From Cristatella mucedo (Eukaryota > Bryozoa > Phylactolaemata > Cristatellidae), in assembly GCA_009760855.2 (NCBI GenBank), contig WPIO01000262.1, forward strand, positions 1 to 64,000: 64,000 nucleotides of DNA, read 5' to 3'. Of this stretch, positions 8,332 to 17,496 are shown piece after piece. The notes beneath the pieces were generated by a model. It was not told the origin of the DNA, made no database searches, and was given only the letters and a program-made list of their open reading frames with translations. The position numbers and the translations under genes are program-made. How positions within the stretch are numbered: the stretch's first letter is position 1; the number at the start of each line of letters is the position of its first letter.

Positions 8332-9171
8332 TTAAGTTATTCCACTTGCAACAGTGAATTTATCGATAGCATATCTACACGTTCCATCTATATTAATTAT
8401 TAAAACTAGAGTACCACTAACTCCATACGTTGATTCACTTGTTAATTTTACGTATGCATTTGTTTTATTAGTTGCGTACATAACTCCACTAACCATTGCA
8501 AAGTTTGGTAATACCCATGGAAAGAATGTTTTAAGATTAGTATTGTATGCAACAACATCTCCAGTAGTCGCAACAACAGGTATATCTCCAGGTGTGAGTT
8601 GTTGCAGTTGAAATTTGTTTCCTGTGCTACCATTAGCTGTAATACTTAAACCAAGCATATCAAGATAACATATGGTTGGGTAAGTACCAGAACCAGCTCC
8701 AAAATACCTAAACGATATTTGTTTATTATTATCTATATATTGTTTTGTGACAGTATCAGAGTCTTTTAAATTGATAATATTATTATTTCCCATATTCATG
8801 CTTGCAGTTGCTTTACCTTGAAACACTTGCGTCATATTTTTTAAGAGTCCATAGTTAATCACTTTATAAGGTCTTAAATCACTGTATACAGTTCCATCAG
8901 CAGAGTTTCCTGATATACCAAAAACATTTTTACAATTCAACTGCGACATCATCTTTCCTTTAGTCTTTAAAAGAAATCCTGACATACTTGAAACAGTTGC
9001 TAAGTCACCTATAACATTTGTAGCAACACTTCCTCCAAAGTTTGAACTAAATCCATAGCTCAAATTTATTGCATCACCATCATTAGGAGGATAGCCTAAG
9101 TTAGTTACTCTATTTCCGTTAGTGTTAAGATCACAGTATATAGAACCATTAATCTTTCTAACTTTTTCCAT
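8332..9171 (-). CDS. Fibre-like protein 1 (279 aa), intact
   Basis: This is one of the few unbroken genes of the block. The amino end (about residues 1-40) carries a shaft repeat, NGNRVTNLGYPPNDGDAINL, and a second one appears at about residues 125-150 (NMGNNNIINLKDSDTVTKQY). These repeats match the N.I.NL..P...DA..K.YID type common in phage tail fibres and in fibres of Maverick-like elements. The carboxy half (about 155-279) lacks repeats, is rich in G, T, S and aromatic residues, and is probably the globular head. The start ATG faces the plus-strand gene at 9185 across 13 bp. Two further, more damaged paralogues follow downstream on the same strand. Role inferred: vertex fibre that contacts host cells. 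Confidence 0.6.
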   Translation of the reverse strand: MEKVRKINGSIYCDLNTNGNRVTNLGYPPNDGDAINLSYGFSSNFGGSVATNVIGDLATVSSMSGFLLKTKGKMMSQLNCKNVFGISGNSADGTVYSDLRPYKVINYGLLKNMTQVFQGKATASMNMGNNNIINLKDSDTVTKQYIDNNKQISFRYFGAGSGTYPTICYLDMLGLSITANGSTGNKFQLQQLTPGDIPVVATTGDVVAYNTNLKTFFPWVLPNFAMVSGVMYATNKTNAYVKLTSESTYGVSGTLVLIINIDGTCRYAIDKFTVASGIT

Positions 9172-9184
9172 TCACTTATAATAT
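9172..9184. promoter_or_regulatory. 13-bp divergent intergenic promoter
   Basis: Fibre-like gene 1 and the hydrophobic virion-like gene start in opposite directions only 13 bp apart. The gap contains a TATAATATAT-type stretch that can serve as a TATA element on either strand. Confidence 0.4.
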
Positions 9185-9901
9185 ATGAAAAATAAAAAAG
9201 GAAAGGGTGTTGATAGTATAAAAGAAGGAGTAGATACAACTAAGGAAGTTGTTTCAGGTATTACAACGGCAACTGAAGTAGGTTCTGAAGCAGTTATAAA
9301 GATAGTACCTAAAGTTGCTATGAAGCTGTCCTTACAGGCCTCAAACAAGATCGCAAAGATCGTTCCAAAGGTTTTACAATCTTTCAAGGTCATTGGAACA
9401 GCTACAAAAGCTCTAGGAGGATTTCTATCAAGAGTAACAGGGATTGTAGATCTTGGTTTGTTTGTAAAAGAAATTGTTGATGATATATCTTGTGGTAAGT
9501 ATGGACAAGTCTTCTGGAAAACAATGTCAGATAAAAAAGAAGGACTCTCAAAGATAGTTGCAAGTTTGGAAGTAGGTTTCTACATTAATGAAATATTATT
9601 AGAAGCTGAAAAAGCAAACGGTGATTGGTATTTAAATCCTAGTAAGTTTTTATCTGATACTTTTGGAGAAGAAGTTTCTTGGGATGCAACCCAACTTGAT
9701 CCGATAGCTTGGAAGAAGAACTTCCTTGAAATGAGAGGAGGCTTTTTACCTGCAATTCCAGCCATCATCGCTAGCATAGCAAGTGTAATAGGAACAGTTG
9801 GTTTAGCAGTTTCAATAACTGTAGCAGTTGCAGGATTGATAAAAAAAATAGTAGATGAAACAATGTATACTGCTAGAGCGCCTAAAATGAATACTCACTA
9901 A
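9185..9901 (+). CDS. Hydrophobic virion-like protein with carboxy-terminal membrane-active segment (238 aa)
   Basis: This is an intact frame. The amino end is basic (MKNKKGKG), followed by a long amphipathic Lys/Val/Ala region (residues about 30-95) and, near residue 185, the block GGFLPAIPAIIASIASVIG followed by a second hydrophobic stretch to about 225. A Gly-Gly-hydrophobic-Pro block of this form resembles the membrane-active segments of adenovirus pVI/pX-like proteins seen in adintoviruses; I use this as a resemblance only. A role in capsid interior or membrane penetration is inferred. It is followed 6 bp later by the next plus-strand gene and diverges from fibre-like gene 1. Confidence 0.5.
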   Translation: MKNKKGKGVDSIKEGVDTTKEVVSGITTATEVGSEAVIKIVPKVAMKLSLQASNKIAKIVPKVLQSFKVIGTATKALGGFLSRVTGIVDLGLFVKEIVDDISCGKYGQVFWKTMSDKKEGLSKIVASLEVGFYINEILLEAEKANGDWYLNPSKFLSDTFGEEVSWDATQLDPIAWKKNFLEMRGGFLPAIPAIIASIASVIGTVGLAVSITVAVAGLIKKIVDETMYTARAPKMNTH

Positions 9902-9907
9902 GAGAGA

Positions 9908-10284
9908 ATGAGTGCTTTGACACTCCAAAAAGAAAGATTAAATAATGCTATTGTAGACCTGAAAAACATGATAGAACTACTTGTAAAAGGGGTTGATATA
10001 GATTTAAGTGATAAAGTACAGAATTCAGAAGTCAAAAACAGATTAACTTACCTTAATAAGGGAAGAGAACTTGTGGAAAAAGGAGGCGTTAATTATAGTG
10101 AAGATTTAAAAAGAGACACAAAAAAGTAGAAGCTTCTACTGTTGGTGGTCGTAAAACATGTGACTATAAAGCTGAGAGTGCGATGCTATTGAGTAATCTT
10201 TTTGCACAAGGTAAGAGTCAACAAGAAATATATAATGAAATGATTAAACTTAGAGATGATCTCAAACGGAGATGTAAAAATTAA
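9908..10284 (+). pseudogene. Small charged protein, one frameshift at an A run
   Basis: The first frame (9908-10129, 73 aa) reads ERLNNAIVDLKNMIELLVKG and ends in a TAG just after a run of six A. In the other frame the sequence continues open to the TAA at 10282-10284 with CDYKAESAMLLSNLFAQGK and IYNEMIKLRDDL, giving about 125 residues in total. Helical, charged, no recognised domain. It lies 6 bp after the hydrophobic virion-like gene on the same strand, so the two were probably expressed together. The A-run position is a typical slip or sequencing-error site. Confidence 0.5.
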
Positions 10285-10838
10285 TAGTCAGTGTAGCGAA
10301 CTATTTTATTATCTTCTGTTAAATTATAAGTAAAATTAAGTTTTGCAAATTGGAGATGTAAACGTATGGCTTCCATGTCCCTAGCAACGGCTGCTTCCTC
10401 TATATCGTCAAATAAATCAATATAATAAGAAACTTTATTTACTTCTACTCGTGACAACCACTTTTTTGAACGTTCACTCCAACACAGCCCAATAAAACCA
10501 GAAGTATTATTTTTTAGTTTTCTTTTATTTCTTTGATTTTCACCACAAGTCGCTTCACGCAAATTATTAAAGGAATTATTTAGTTTATCATTAATAATGT
10601 GATCAATCTCAGACAAAGGTAGTTTACCAGTTACAATCAACCACGCTAATCTATGAGCAAGGTACAATTTTCCATCAATTTTTATTTGTCTATAACCACC
10701 AACTGTTATTACTCCAGCTTCTTCTCCTCTAGAAATACGCCCACGACTTTCATTCCACACAAACTTACCTGTAAAAGCATTGTAAGATAATAATTCATTG
10801 ACACGTTCTCTCAAAGAAGTGACTTCATCTTGATCCAT
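10281..10838 (-). CDS. HNH endonuclease with AP2 DNA-binding domain (185 aa)
   Basis: This intact frame is antisense to its neighbours. Residues about 58-108 form an HNH_3-type nuclease: LAHRLAWLIVTGKLPLSEID followed by HIINDKLNNSFNNLR (catalytic Asp-His at 79-80, Asn at 91-92) and a Q-N-K-rich end. Residues about 114-169 form an AP2/ERF-like domain: GFIGLCW, a Trp at 127, then YYIDLFDDIEEAAVARDMEA. HNH-AP2 fusions are typical homing endonucleases of phages, plastids and large DNA viruses. The gene overlaps the end of the 9908-10284 gene by a few bases and has no visible intron or intein host, so it looks like a free-standing homing endonuclease that inserted between two virion genes. It remains open while most neighbours are broken. 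Confidence 0.78.
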   Translation of the reverse strand: MDQDEVTSLRERVNELLSYNAFTGKFVWNESRGRISRGEEAGVITVGGYRQIKIDGKLYLAHRLAWLIVTGKLPLSEIDHIINDKLNNSFNNLREATCGENQRNKRKLKNNTSGFIGLCWSERSKKWLSRVEVNKVSYYIDLFDDIEEAAVARDMEAIRLHLQFAKLNFTYNLTEDNKIVRYTDY

Positions 10839-10878
10839 TTATACATAGTTTTATAACTGTTTAAAATAATTATATAGA
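10839..10878. promoter_or_regulatory. 40-bp AT-rich divergent promoter with TATAGA at 10873-10878
   Basis: The gap between the HNH-AP2 gene and the phospholipase-like gene is almost all A/T. TATAGA directly abuts the ATG at 10879, the same motif as before five minus-strand starts. TATAA-like sequence faces the other way as well. Confidence 0.45.
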
Positions 10879-11666
10879 ATGTATAAAGAAGTCAAACTTG
10901 ATCTATCTGATCACCAAATTGATCTTATTCATAAATCTAAGGAACCGATTTCCATAAGATTAAAACATGCTGATTTAAGCGGTACTAAATCTATTCTTGT
11001 AAGTGATACTCAAACAAGAAGGATAGAAAAGTATAAGGCCAAAGGAGTGGGAATGCAGTTGAATTTTAGTCTTAAACAGTTAAAGGCAAATAGAAAGCAT
11101 GGTTCTGGTATTGTAGATATAATAAATAAGATATCTGGAGGAAGAAAATTTCACTTAAAATTGCCAACAGGAGTAAAATCAGAATTTGTTCCAGGCGGAA
11201 GTTTTTATAATACCAATAGATATAGTTATGCGGGTCCGGGAACTAAGTTCGCTCAAAGAATGGAACAAGGCTACCGAGGCGTTAATGATCTTGATAATCG
11301 TGCACTTATCCACGACCATACATATACAGAGACTGGTGGAATGTCAGAACCAAGAAGAACAGAAATACGGAATCTGTCAGACCTTGTTCTTGCTAAAGTG
11401 CTGCCCGTATTGCTCTTGATCCTAGGCAGCCTGCTTATGTTAGGGAAGACGCTAAAACAGTGGCAGCTATCATGGCTGCAAAGGCAAAATTGGGTTTAGG
11501 TATTGGTGGAATGTTAAACGATTCATTTGCAACTGATCCCTTAAAAGATAAAGTAAACAATCCATCAAGTTTGAATAAGATAAAAAATTATGCCAGAGGC
11601 ATTGTTGATAGAATGCTAGACATTAGCAGAAAAAAGATAAAAAAAATCATAGGACAAAATTTTTAG
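10879..11666 (+). pseudogene. Virion protein with phospholipase A2-like domain, frameshifted
   Basis: The first frame is open from 10879 to 11499. It has an amino-terminal charged region, a KGVGMQLNFSLKQL block, KHGSGIVDIINKI, and then a PLA2-like core: calcium-loop motif YAGPGT at residues 117-122 and the catalytic pair in HDHTY at 145-149. After about residue 172 this frame turns into an uninterpretable hydrophobic tail, while a second frame carries coherent sequence (VAAIMAAKAKLGLGIGGMLN) to the TAG at 11664-11666. A one-base change near 11400 therefore splits the gene. The domain is the type known from parvovirus VP1 unique regions and from some adintovirus-like virion proteins, where it breaches the endosomal membrane. 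The first frame still keeps the active-site motifs. Confidence 0.66.
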
Positions 11667-11670
11667 TGTT

Positions 11671-11780
11671 GGAGGAAAATTCCACTTTTAGGAAAATTCC
11701 CCTTTCAGGACACCGAATGTGAACGTAGTGAACATGAGTGTCCTGAAAAGGGAATTGTCCTAAAAGGGGAATTTTCTTAC
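11671..11780. repeat. 110-bp imperfect hairpin at the end of the viral block
   Basis: The left arm 11671-11713 and right arm 11738-11780 are inverted repeats matching at about 38 of 43 positions around a 24-bp loop. Each arm contains two spaced copies of a GGAAAATTCC-like palindrome. The hairpin starts 5 bp after the last viral stop codon and ends where the large inverted duplication begins. It could be a terminator, a small non-autonomous palindromic element, or a head-to-head junction of viral ends. Confidence 0.7.
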
Positions 11781-12628
11781 AACAGAAGTCGCACTACCCT
11801 CGACGGTCATCGTTGTAGATTAGTATGAGAAAACTTTATTGAAAAGGAAGATGAAAATCTAGAAAAGCTTTTTCAGGATAGTGCAGAGTGCCAAGTAAAG
11901 TGAGCTGTTACGTGTGTGTGAGTGGAGGAATAGAGCTCAAGCAGCTGGTGCCATTATGAATTTGACTGTGGATTTCATAAATGGACTCGTTGAGTCTTCT
12001 GAGCTGAAAAGAGTAAAGCCGTGCCTACAACGCATTCTGAGACATCCTACGAACGCATCAAAATGACTCGAGCCTATAAACTACAGCAATTTTTATTTTG
12101 GCCCTGGATAGGACATAAGGTAATGACAAGAAAGGTAAAAATAAACAGAGCGATCTCAACAGCTGTGTTTGAATGAATTCAAACCGATAAACTCAAGTTT
12201 TGAGGATCGTTCTCGAAGTGATATTCTTTCGGTATCCAACGTGACGAATAGTCGCTTATACTTATTGCAGGGTCATAACAGGTCGTATCAGTGAATCTGC
12301 TACTGATATTTGGCAGTGGACATTCGTACGTGCGAGCTTTCACGTTCCTAAAAACATAAACTGGCAACTGAAAAACAATTTTTTACTCGTGAAATGTGTT
12401 TTTTTACTAAAGGTTCGGTTGGCCCTTTCTCAAGATCCATGAAAGGCTGTTTCCCATTTATCCTGCTCGATTAGAAGTAAAAACTGCCCAATGGGCCTTT
12501 CCAGTACGTTTCGAAAAGAATGCTGGTGCTGCAGCATCGTGCAACCGAAATTGAGTTCGACTTGCCAATAATAGTTAAAAGATTAAATGGACATGGTTGT
12601 GGTCCTTTCGTGTAAATGCTTCACTGAA

Positions 12629-12750
12629 AATGGTTCCCTGGGTTAGAAAGATGTGTGCAGCTGTTAGCCTGTCACTTCTCCTAGACAGTTATTAAGTAAC
12701 AGCGAATATGATGCAACATCAACAATAATCCGAAGCAGAAGGGCAACATT
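12629..12750. other. About 120-bp segment present only in the left arm
   Basis: In the right arm the flanking sequences are joined directly at about 20950-20965. The segment is therefore either an insertion in the left arm or a deletion in the right arm. No recognisable motif. Confidence 0.6.
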
Positions 12751-12848
12751 GTAGTTTTCTTATTTTAAAATAGTTAACCAGAAGCTAGCTCTTTTTGATA
12801 TACATGAAGTGCAAAGCGATGTTATTCCATAAATGGCTTTGGCAGTCA

Positions 12849-13430
12849 TTTAATAATAATAATAATAATACACTTGATAAAGCACCCTCACAGACTCAAT
12901 ATCTTTCCAGGCGCTTTACATTTGCTGCAAAGCAGACACGATCGAGTGGTGAATGAAAGTTTCACGTTTGATAGACAACATGAAAAACATAGTTAAGGGT
13001 GACATGCACAGGGTCAGCATGCAATTGTGGTTAGCGGCGGCAGGCAACAGTATAAGCATGCATAAGCACATAAAGAACGAATCACAGTGATCGCTAAATG
13101 CAGTCATAGGTGCGTTTTAATTTCTTTTTAAATTTGGTCGAGTCAGGGGATGTCGTGACGGAAGTCGGGAGTGAGTTCCAGGCTTTAGAGCATACGGACT
13201 AAAGGCAGTCTCCCAAGGAGTTGAGGTTTGTACGAGGTATAGGTAAACAGTTAGTTTCCGAAAAGCTGGTAGTGGGATGCTTGGCCTGGTGGGGGAGTAG
13301 ATCTGAGAGATCGGCTGGAGCCAAAGAATGAAGGGACCTAAAAGTGAGTAACACAACCTTGAAGTCGATCAGTTGCTTGACAGGTAGCCATTGCAGGTTG
13401 GCTAGAGGAAGTGTGGTGCGTCAACTGCAA
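12849..13430 (-). mobile_element. LINE A 3' fragment (CR1/L2-like) in the left arm
   Basis: Read on the minus strand, it encodes the last part of the reverse-transcriptase ORF in damaged form. It then has a 3' untranslated region, the conserved tail with a hairpin of AAAGCGCC and GGTGCTTT halves, and ATT repeats at 12852-12869. The same fragment is at 20270-20850 in the right arm. Confidence 0.75.
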
Positions 13431-13984
13431 AGCTCACAATTACATCGAGCCTCGATACCTTTCTCTTCTAGATCGTCTTTCTGACGAAACCAATCTGAAG
13501 ATCAGAGCAACGGTTGTGCATGCAAATGGAAAATGGAAACAAGAGTGCATGAAGGCAAGATGCAGTGATTTAAATTCCCGACTGCAGCATTCAATGACTT
13601 TGAGGGCAAAGACTAACGCCGAAGGCACTTTAGCTACAGTTACAGGGAGTGACACATGGTGCAGTAGCTTTGCTCTTCGAAGCACTTGCCGCAGAGACAA
13701 GCGAGGTGCCAGCAGGGGACACGAGCATGACGCCCGTTGTACACACAGAGGCCGCTGAAGCTACATTGGCCGGCTATAGGGAGAAGACCCGGGAGCCCCT
13801 TGTGGGAGAGTGAATAGTTGTACAGTGTGACCCAGAGCAGAGGGCCCTAGCGGCGTATCGTATGTGCAAAGAAGTCTGTGACTTACCCGTCCTGCATGTC
13901 TCCAAAGGCCGTCCTCCAGCTTGCCTCCTCCGAGCAGCTGTGAGGTAGCCTGTCCTGCCTACGAGTACTACGGGTTAATAGTAA

Positions 13985-14565
13985 TCGATTTTATTGCCAT
14001 TGTTCTGTCTTGTCGGGCTGTGTTCCTGGCTCTCATTCAAGCAATGCATTGACTTCAAGGTTCAATTACTCATTTTCAAGTCCCTTCTTTGGCTCCAGCC
14101 TACCTATCACATCTACTCCACAACTAGGTTAAGCTTCGCACCATCAGCTTTTTCGGAATCTAATCGCTTAGTTATACATCGTATATAACTTCAAGTCCGA
14201 TGGAGACCATGCTCTTAGTTAGCATGCTCCTGATGCCTGAAACTCGCTGCCGACTTGCATCATGACATCCTCTACTTGGCCACATTTAAAAGAAACGTTA
14301 AAACGCATCGATTTATCACAGCATCTAGTCGGTCCATGTGTTTAGTCCTTTTGTGCTTATTTGTGCTTACAATGTGCATGTTGCCACTAACTATATTGGC
14401 AAGCTGACCTTATACATGTCCGCCCTAGCCATGTTACGCTCGTTGTTATGTGTATGCTACTGATAACCTCTTGATCGTGCTTCCTTTGCAGCGAATGTAA
14501 AGTGCCAAGGAAAAGAGTGATTTCCTTGATGGCACTATATACAATGTGTTATTATTATTATAACA
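13985..14565 (+). mobile_element. LINE A 3' fragment in the left arm
   Basis: Damaged carboxy-terminal coding sequence (FKSLLWLQPTYHIYSTTRLS type) is followed by the LINE A tail and a short ATT repeat near 14550. Its copy in the right arm is 19130-19680. Confidence 0.75.
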
Positions 14566-14999
14566 CAAAGTCAAAATAACTTATGAGTCACATTGAATTA
14601 AAGAGCTCATGCTGTAAATGAAATTGTGGTTATTGGTGAGTATGGGCCAGTAAATTTGTAAGATACTGTCTGGTAATGCTTCATACAGCATTAGTGGATA
14701 TTCCATAAATTTGATAAAATTAAGCCAGAAAAGCAGAACTCGTGAGCTCGGCTATTTTTTTAGACACCGAAGAAATATATATATATACAGCTAATACCCC
14801 GTTCTGCTGTGAACTCTACGTCCATAGCTGGCTATGAACTCTATGTTCATAGCAGACTAGACGGTTTACTATTCACACTGTGCCCATATAAAACAAAGTT
14901 GGTGCTTCGTGTAGGTATATATGAAAAACACATTTTTCAATGTGATAATTGTTATATAGTAAGTTTTTGAGGCAGAGAATTATCTCAAGAGGGGACGGA

Positions 15000-15660
15000 G
15001 GCTGGCTTCTTAAACGAGGAAGCCGCAGAATACAGTTGCAAAATGGCGTCAATAAATCCGCAAGCTTCTAGAAATCGAATGAAAAATCTGAGAGATGCAG
15101 ACGCTTACACGGCTGCCCTTTCCGAGCGCGCCTGCAGCAGACAGACTGAGCCTCCGCAGCGGCCTCGGTACGCGGCAATAATGAGGTCGCGCGACTAAAG
15201 CAGACGCGCTCGCTGCGTCGAGGCCGACCAACGGGCGGCGCCGCCGTTCTCCAGCACTTGGTAGCACGTCCTTGCAACAACTCCGTGGCTGCCGCGAACG
15301 ACATTATTCCGACCTAACCTCGGTGTCGGCTGCGCATTTAACATGCGTCGCCTCGTTAGTTCTCCGGTGATCAGATCCTGGGCGATTAATCCATGGCCGC
15401 GACCGCAGATTCGCGGCCAGGGAAGCCGGGCAGCTCAGAAGGATCGAAGGCTCGCCGCATCTCGAAGCCGCAGTGAGAGTCCGGGCCGAAAGGTGGCGGC
15501 GGTGATGGGCGTGGCGGGGTCGGGGCGACGGAGCCCACATTCTGCTGGCCGACCGCTAGCGTAGCGCCGCCGTCGATCGGCGCAGAAAGCCTCGCCGCGA
15601 CGTAGGAGTAGCAACGCCGTTCGAAAACCTGCACCCACGTTACTGCTACAAATTGGCTTT
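15000..15660. other. GC- and CpG-rich stretch in the left arm
   Basis: This stretch is much richer in G, C and CpG than its surroundings, and the same stretch occurs at about 18000-18650 in the right arm. Open frames exist in several registers, as expected of GC-rich DNA, but none looks like a protein family. It may be a remnant promoter or CpG island that was duplicated with the arm. Confidence 0.4.
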
Positions 15661-16018
15661 AAGTCACGTGTCGCCTCGTTCTTCTTCATTGCGTAATGGA
15701 ATGTTTTCTTTTTCACTGCTACACTTCAGATTATGAAAGCTCTTTCCCGAATTAGAGTTACCCGTCCAGATGCTCATCGCTACAGCACTGGATCCATATG
15801 AACAGCTCTCTGCGTGCGTATTGTTACAATCGCTCAGCGGCGGCTGTAACCCCAGCGTCCAATTAAACTCGGCGCATGCATCAGAGCCATTCAATACCGT
15901 CGCGTAACGGGTACAATTGGAGCCGGAGCTTGCATTAGAAGCTATCGACTTATGTTGTAGCGCCGCTAGGCGCAGTACGATCGCGCCAGCGAAACGCGGC
16001 AGAAATAAAGGGCACATG

Positions 16019-16265
16019 TAATGTATCTCCGTCTGTAACTCCACAAAGTCATAAAGACCATGTGGGTGTTACGCAGGAGAGTTTTGTATAGCGCATCCAC
16101 AGCCTAAGCGGCTTTCGGTACGCATTCGGTAGCCAACAGACTTCGTCTCACGCAACAAAGAGAAAGTGGGAAGTATAGCAGAGTCAGGAGAGCAGTTGAG
16201 GTAGTGAGTAGCATAGAAGTAGCAGCTCAGGACCGCTGAAAAAGATGTGCCATAGTCGGCAGTAG
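16019..16265 (-). mobile_element. LINE B 3' end inserted only in the left arm, with target duplication
   Basis: The insertion matches the 3' ends at 39847-40288 and 50337-50760. It is flanked by ACATG at 16014-16018 and 16266-16270, while the right arm has a single ACGTG at the corresponding site. It therefore inserted after the arms were formed. Confidence 0.85.
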
Positions 16266-16452
16266 ACATGCGCAGCAACGCCGGCTGGTCGACTCACTAG
16301 CCGATTGACGGAGAAGTTAACCAGCCAAAGATTGTGAGAACTCCTTGCCCGGCGTCGTGAGCGCCACCGAGCTGCCCGCGCCAAAGCCCAGGGCGAAACT
16401 ACACGACGCTTCGTATATATGTGCAACCTAATCGTACATTGCGACATTAGCG

Positions 16453-17496
16453 ACATTAGCGACATAGAGCAGAGAACGCGCAAGTGAAATCCATTGAAAC
16501 TTGGGTGGTAAACTTTACATATTGCCCTCTGTAATTCTGAATCAAACCATACTTTCGAGAAGTTTTCGTAGAAACGGCAGCTCTATCGCCGCTCGAATGT
16601 ATCAGTACGCTAGCTGGTCAGGGCCACTTGAAACAATAACACGAGAACGAGCAACAGCAATTGCATGAAATTCAGTGGGTAAATCCGTTACACCATTCTG
16701 TGTAATTTGGAATGAAAACGAAAAGGTTGTGACGTTATTTAAGGAAATGACTGCTGAATTGCGGTTATTCGCGAGACCCTTAAACATTCCACAGTTGCAA
16801 AGGAAACTTGGGATTTGCACTTTGACCACTTTGCTGTCTGCCTGTGTATGTCTTCCCAGTAGTTTGTCAACGGCGTCATTAGTGGATGGCAGTCATCGTC
16901 CTATTCTTCTAATTCCAATTCTTCGAAAGCAGCAGTAACATCAGCTACACGAACGAAAATCAGAGCAAACATTATTTTGACTTCCATTCTCAGATTTTTG
17001 TCGTCACGGTATGCTGTTGCAAGGTTGTAATCTTGAACCTTGAGCCAAAGATTTGGTCCAAGATCAAACTAGCGTCACCTAGCTGCGCTCAAGGAAAGAC
17101 GGTTGAACAGGCAATCAAGTAGGCCTTCTCAAAATCTGTCATGATACCTGCCGGATTGAGAGTTTGCATATTGACGCACGACGAAAACGAACCTACTAGT
17201 GTTACTTCTACACCAGCTATACCGTGCAACATTTGTTTCTATTTGGTATAATGGTGATTGATTCTGGAGATAAAAAATCAGTTAAATCAATTAAATCCAA
17301 AATGTATAAAAAATATTTGGTTGCTTGCTTCTGTCGTGCGAGCATTCATCGGGGTCGCTAGCTTTGCTCTCTATTTTTCTCGGTGCGTTTTTGTCTCGCA
17401 CGCTTTTGTTTCGGCACGTCGCTATATCAGCCCGATTATAACTGCCTAGATGTTATTTAAGGCCTCTTTGTATCTCTTTTTTATTGACTTTGAAGC
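16453..17496. other. Spacer of the giant inverted duplication (about 1.04 kb)
   Basis: This unique sequence lies between the arms. I see no protein family or RNA gene. It begins with an extra copy of a GACATTAGC unit (two tandem copies at about 16443-16460), the only sign of what happened at the inner breakpoint. Confidence 0.6.

Larger units (their letters stand above)
11778..16452. repeat. Left arm of a giant inverted duplication (about 4.7 kb)
   Basis: This segment is the reverse complement of 17497-21805. Landmarks include the outer end (11785-11800 against about 21785-21800), the SSRWIPKEYHFENDPQNLSL coding fragment (12179-12367 against 21142-21402), two LINE A fragments, GC-rich 15.0-15.65 kb and the inner end at GCGACATTAGCG. 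It is longer than the right arm because of a LINE insertion (16019-16265) and a segment of about 120 bp at 12629-12750 that the right arm lacks. No host gene is identified inside it. Confidence 0.88.

Noticed and set aside
1-11670. DNA polymerase B and integrase genes of the provirus
   Set aside because: I looked for family motifs of both and saw none in any frame; they may lie left of the window.
12179-12367. Conserved 62-codon frame present in both inverted arms (also 21142-21402)
   Set aside because: The conservation follows from the duplication of the arm. One residue differs and no family is recognised, so it is not evidence of selection.
13411-13758. Open frames at 13.4-13.75 kb and 19.95-20.25 kb
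   Set aside because: They are mirror copies in the two arms, overlap on both strands and show no domain.
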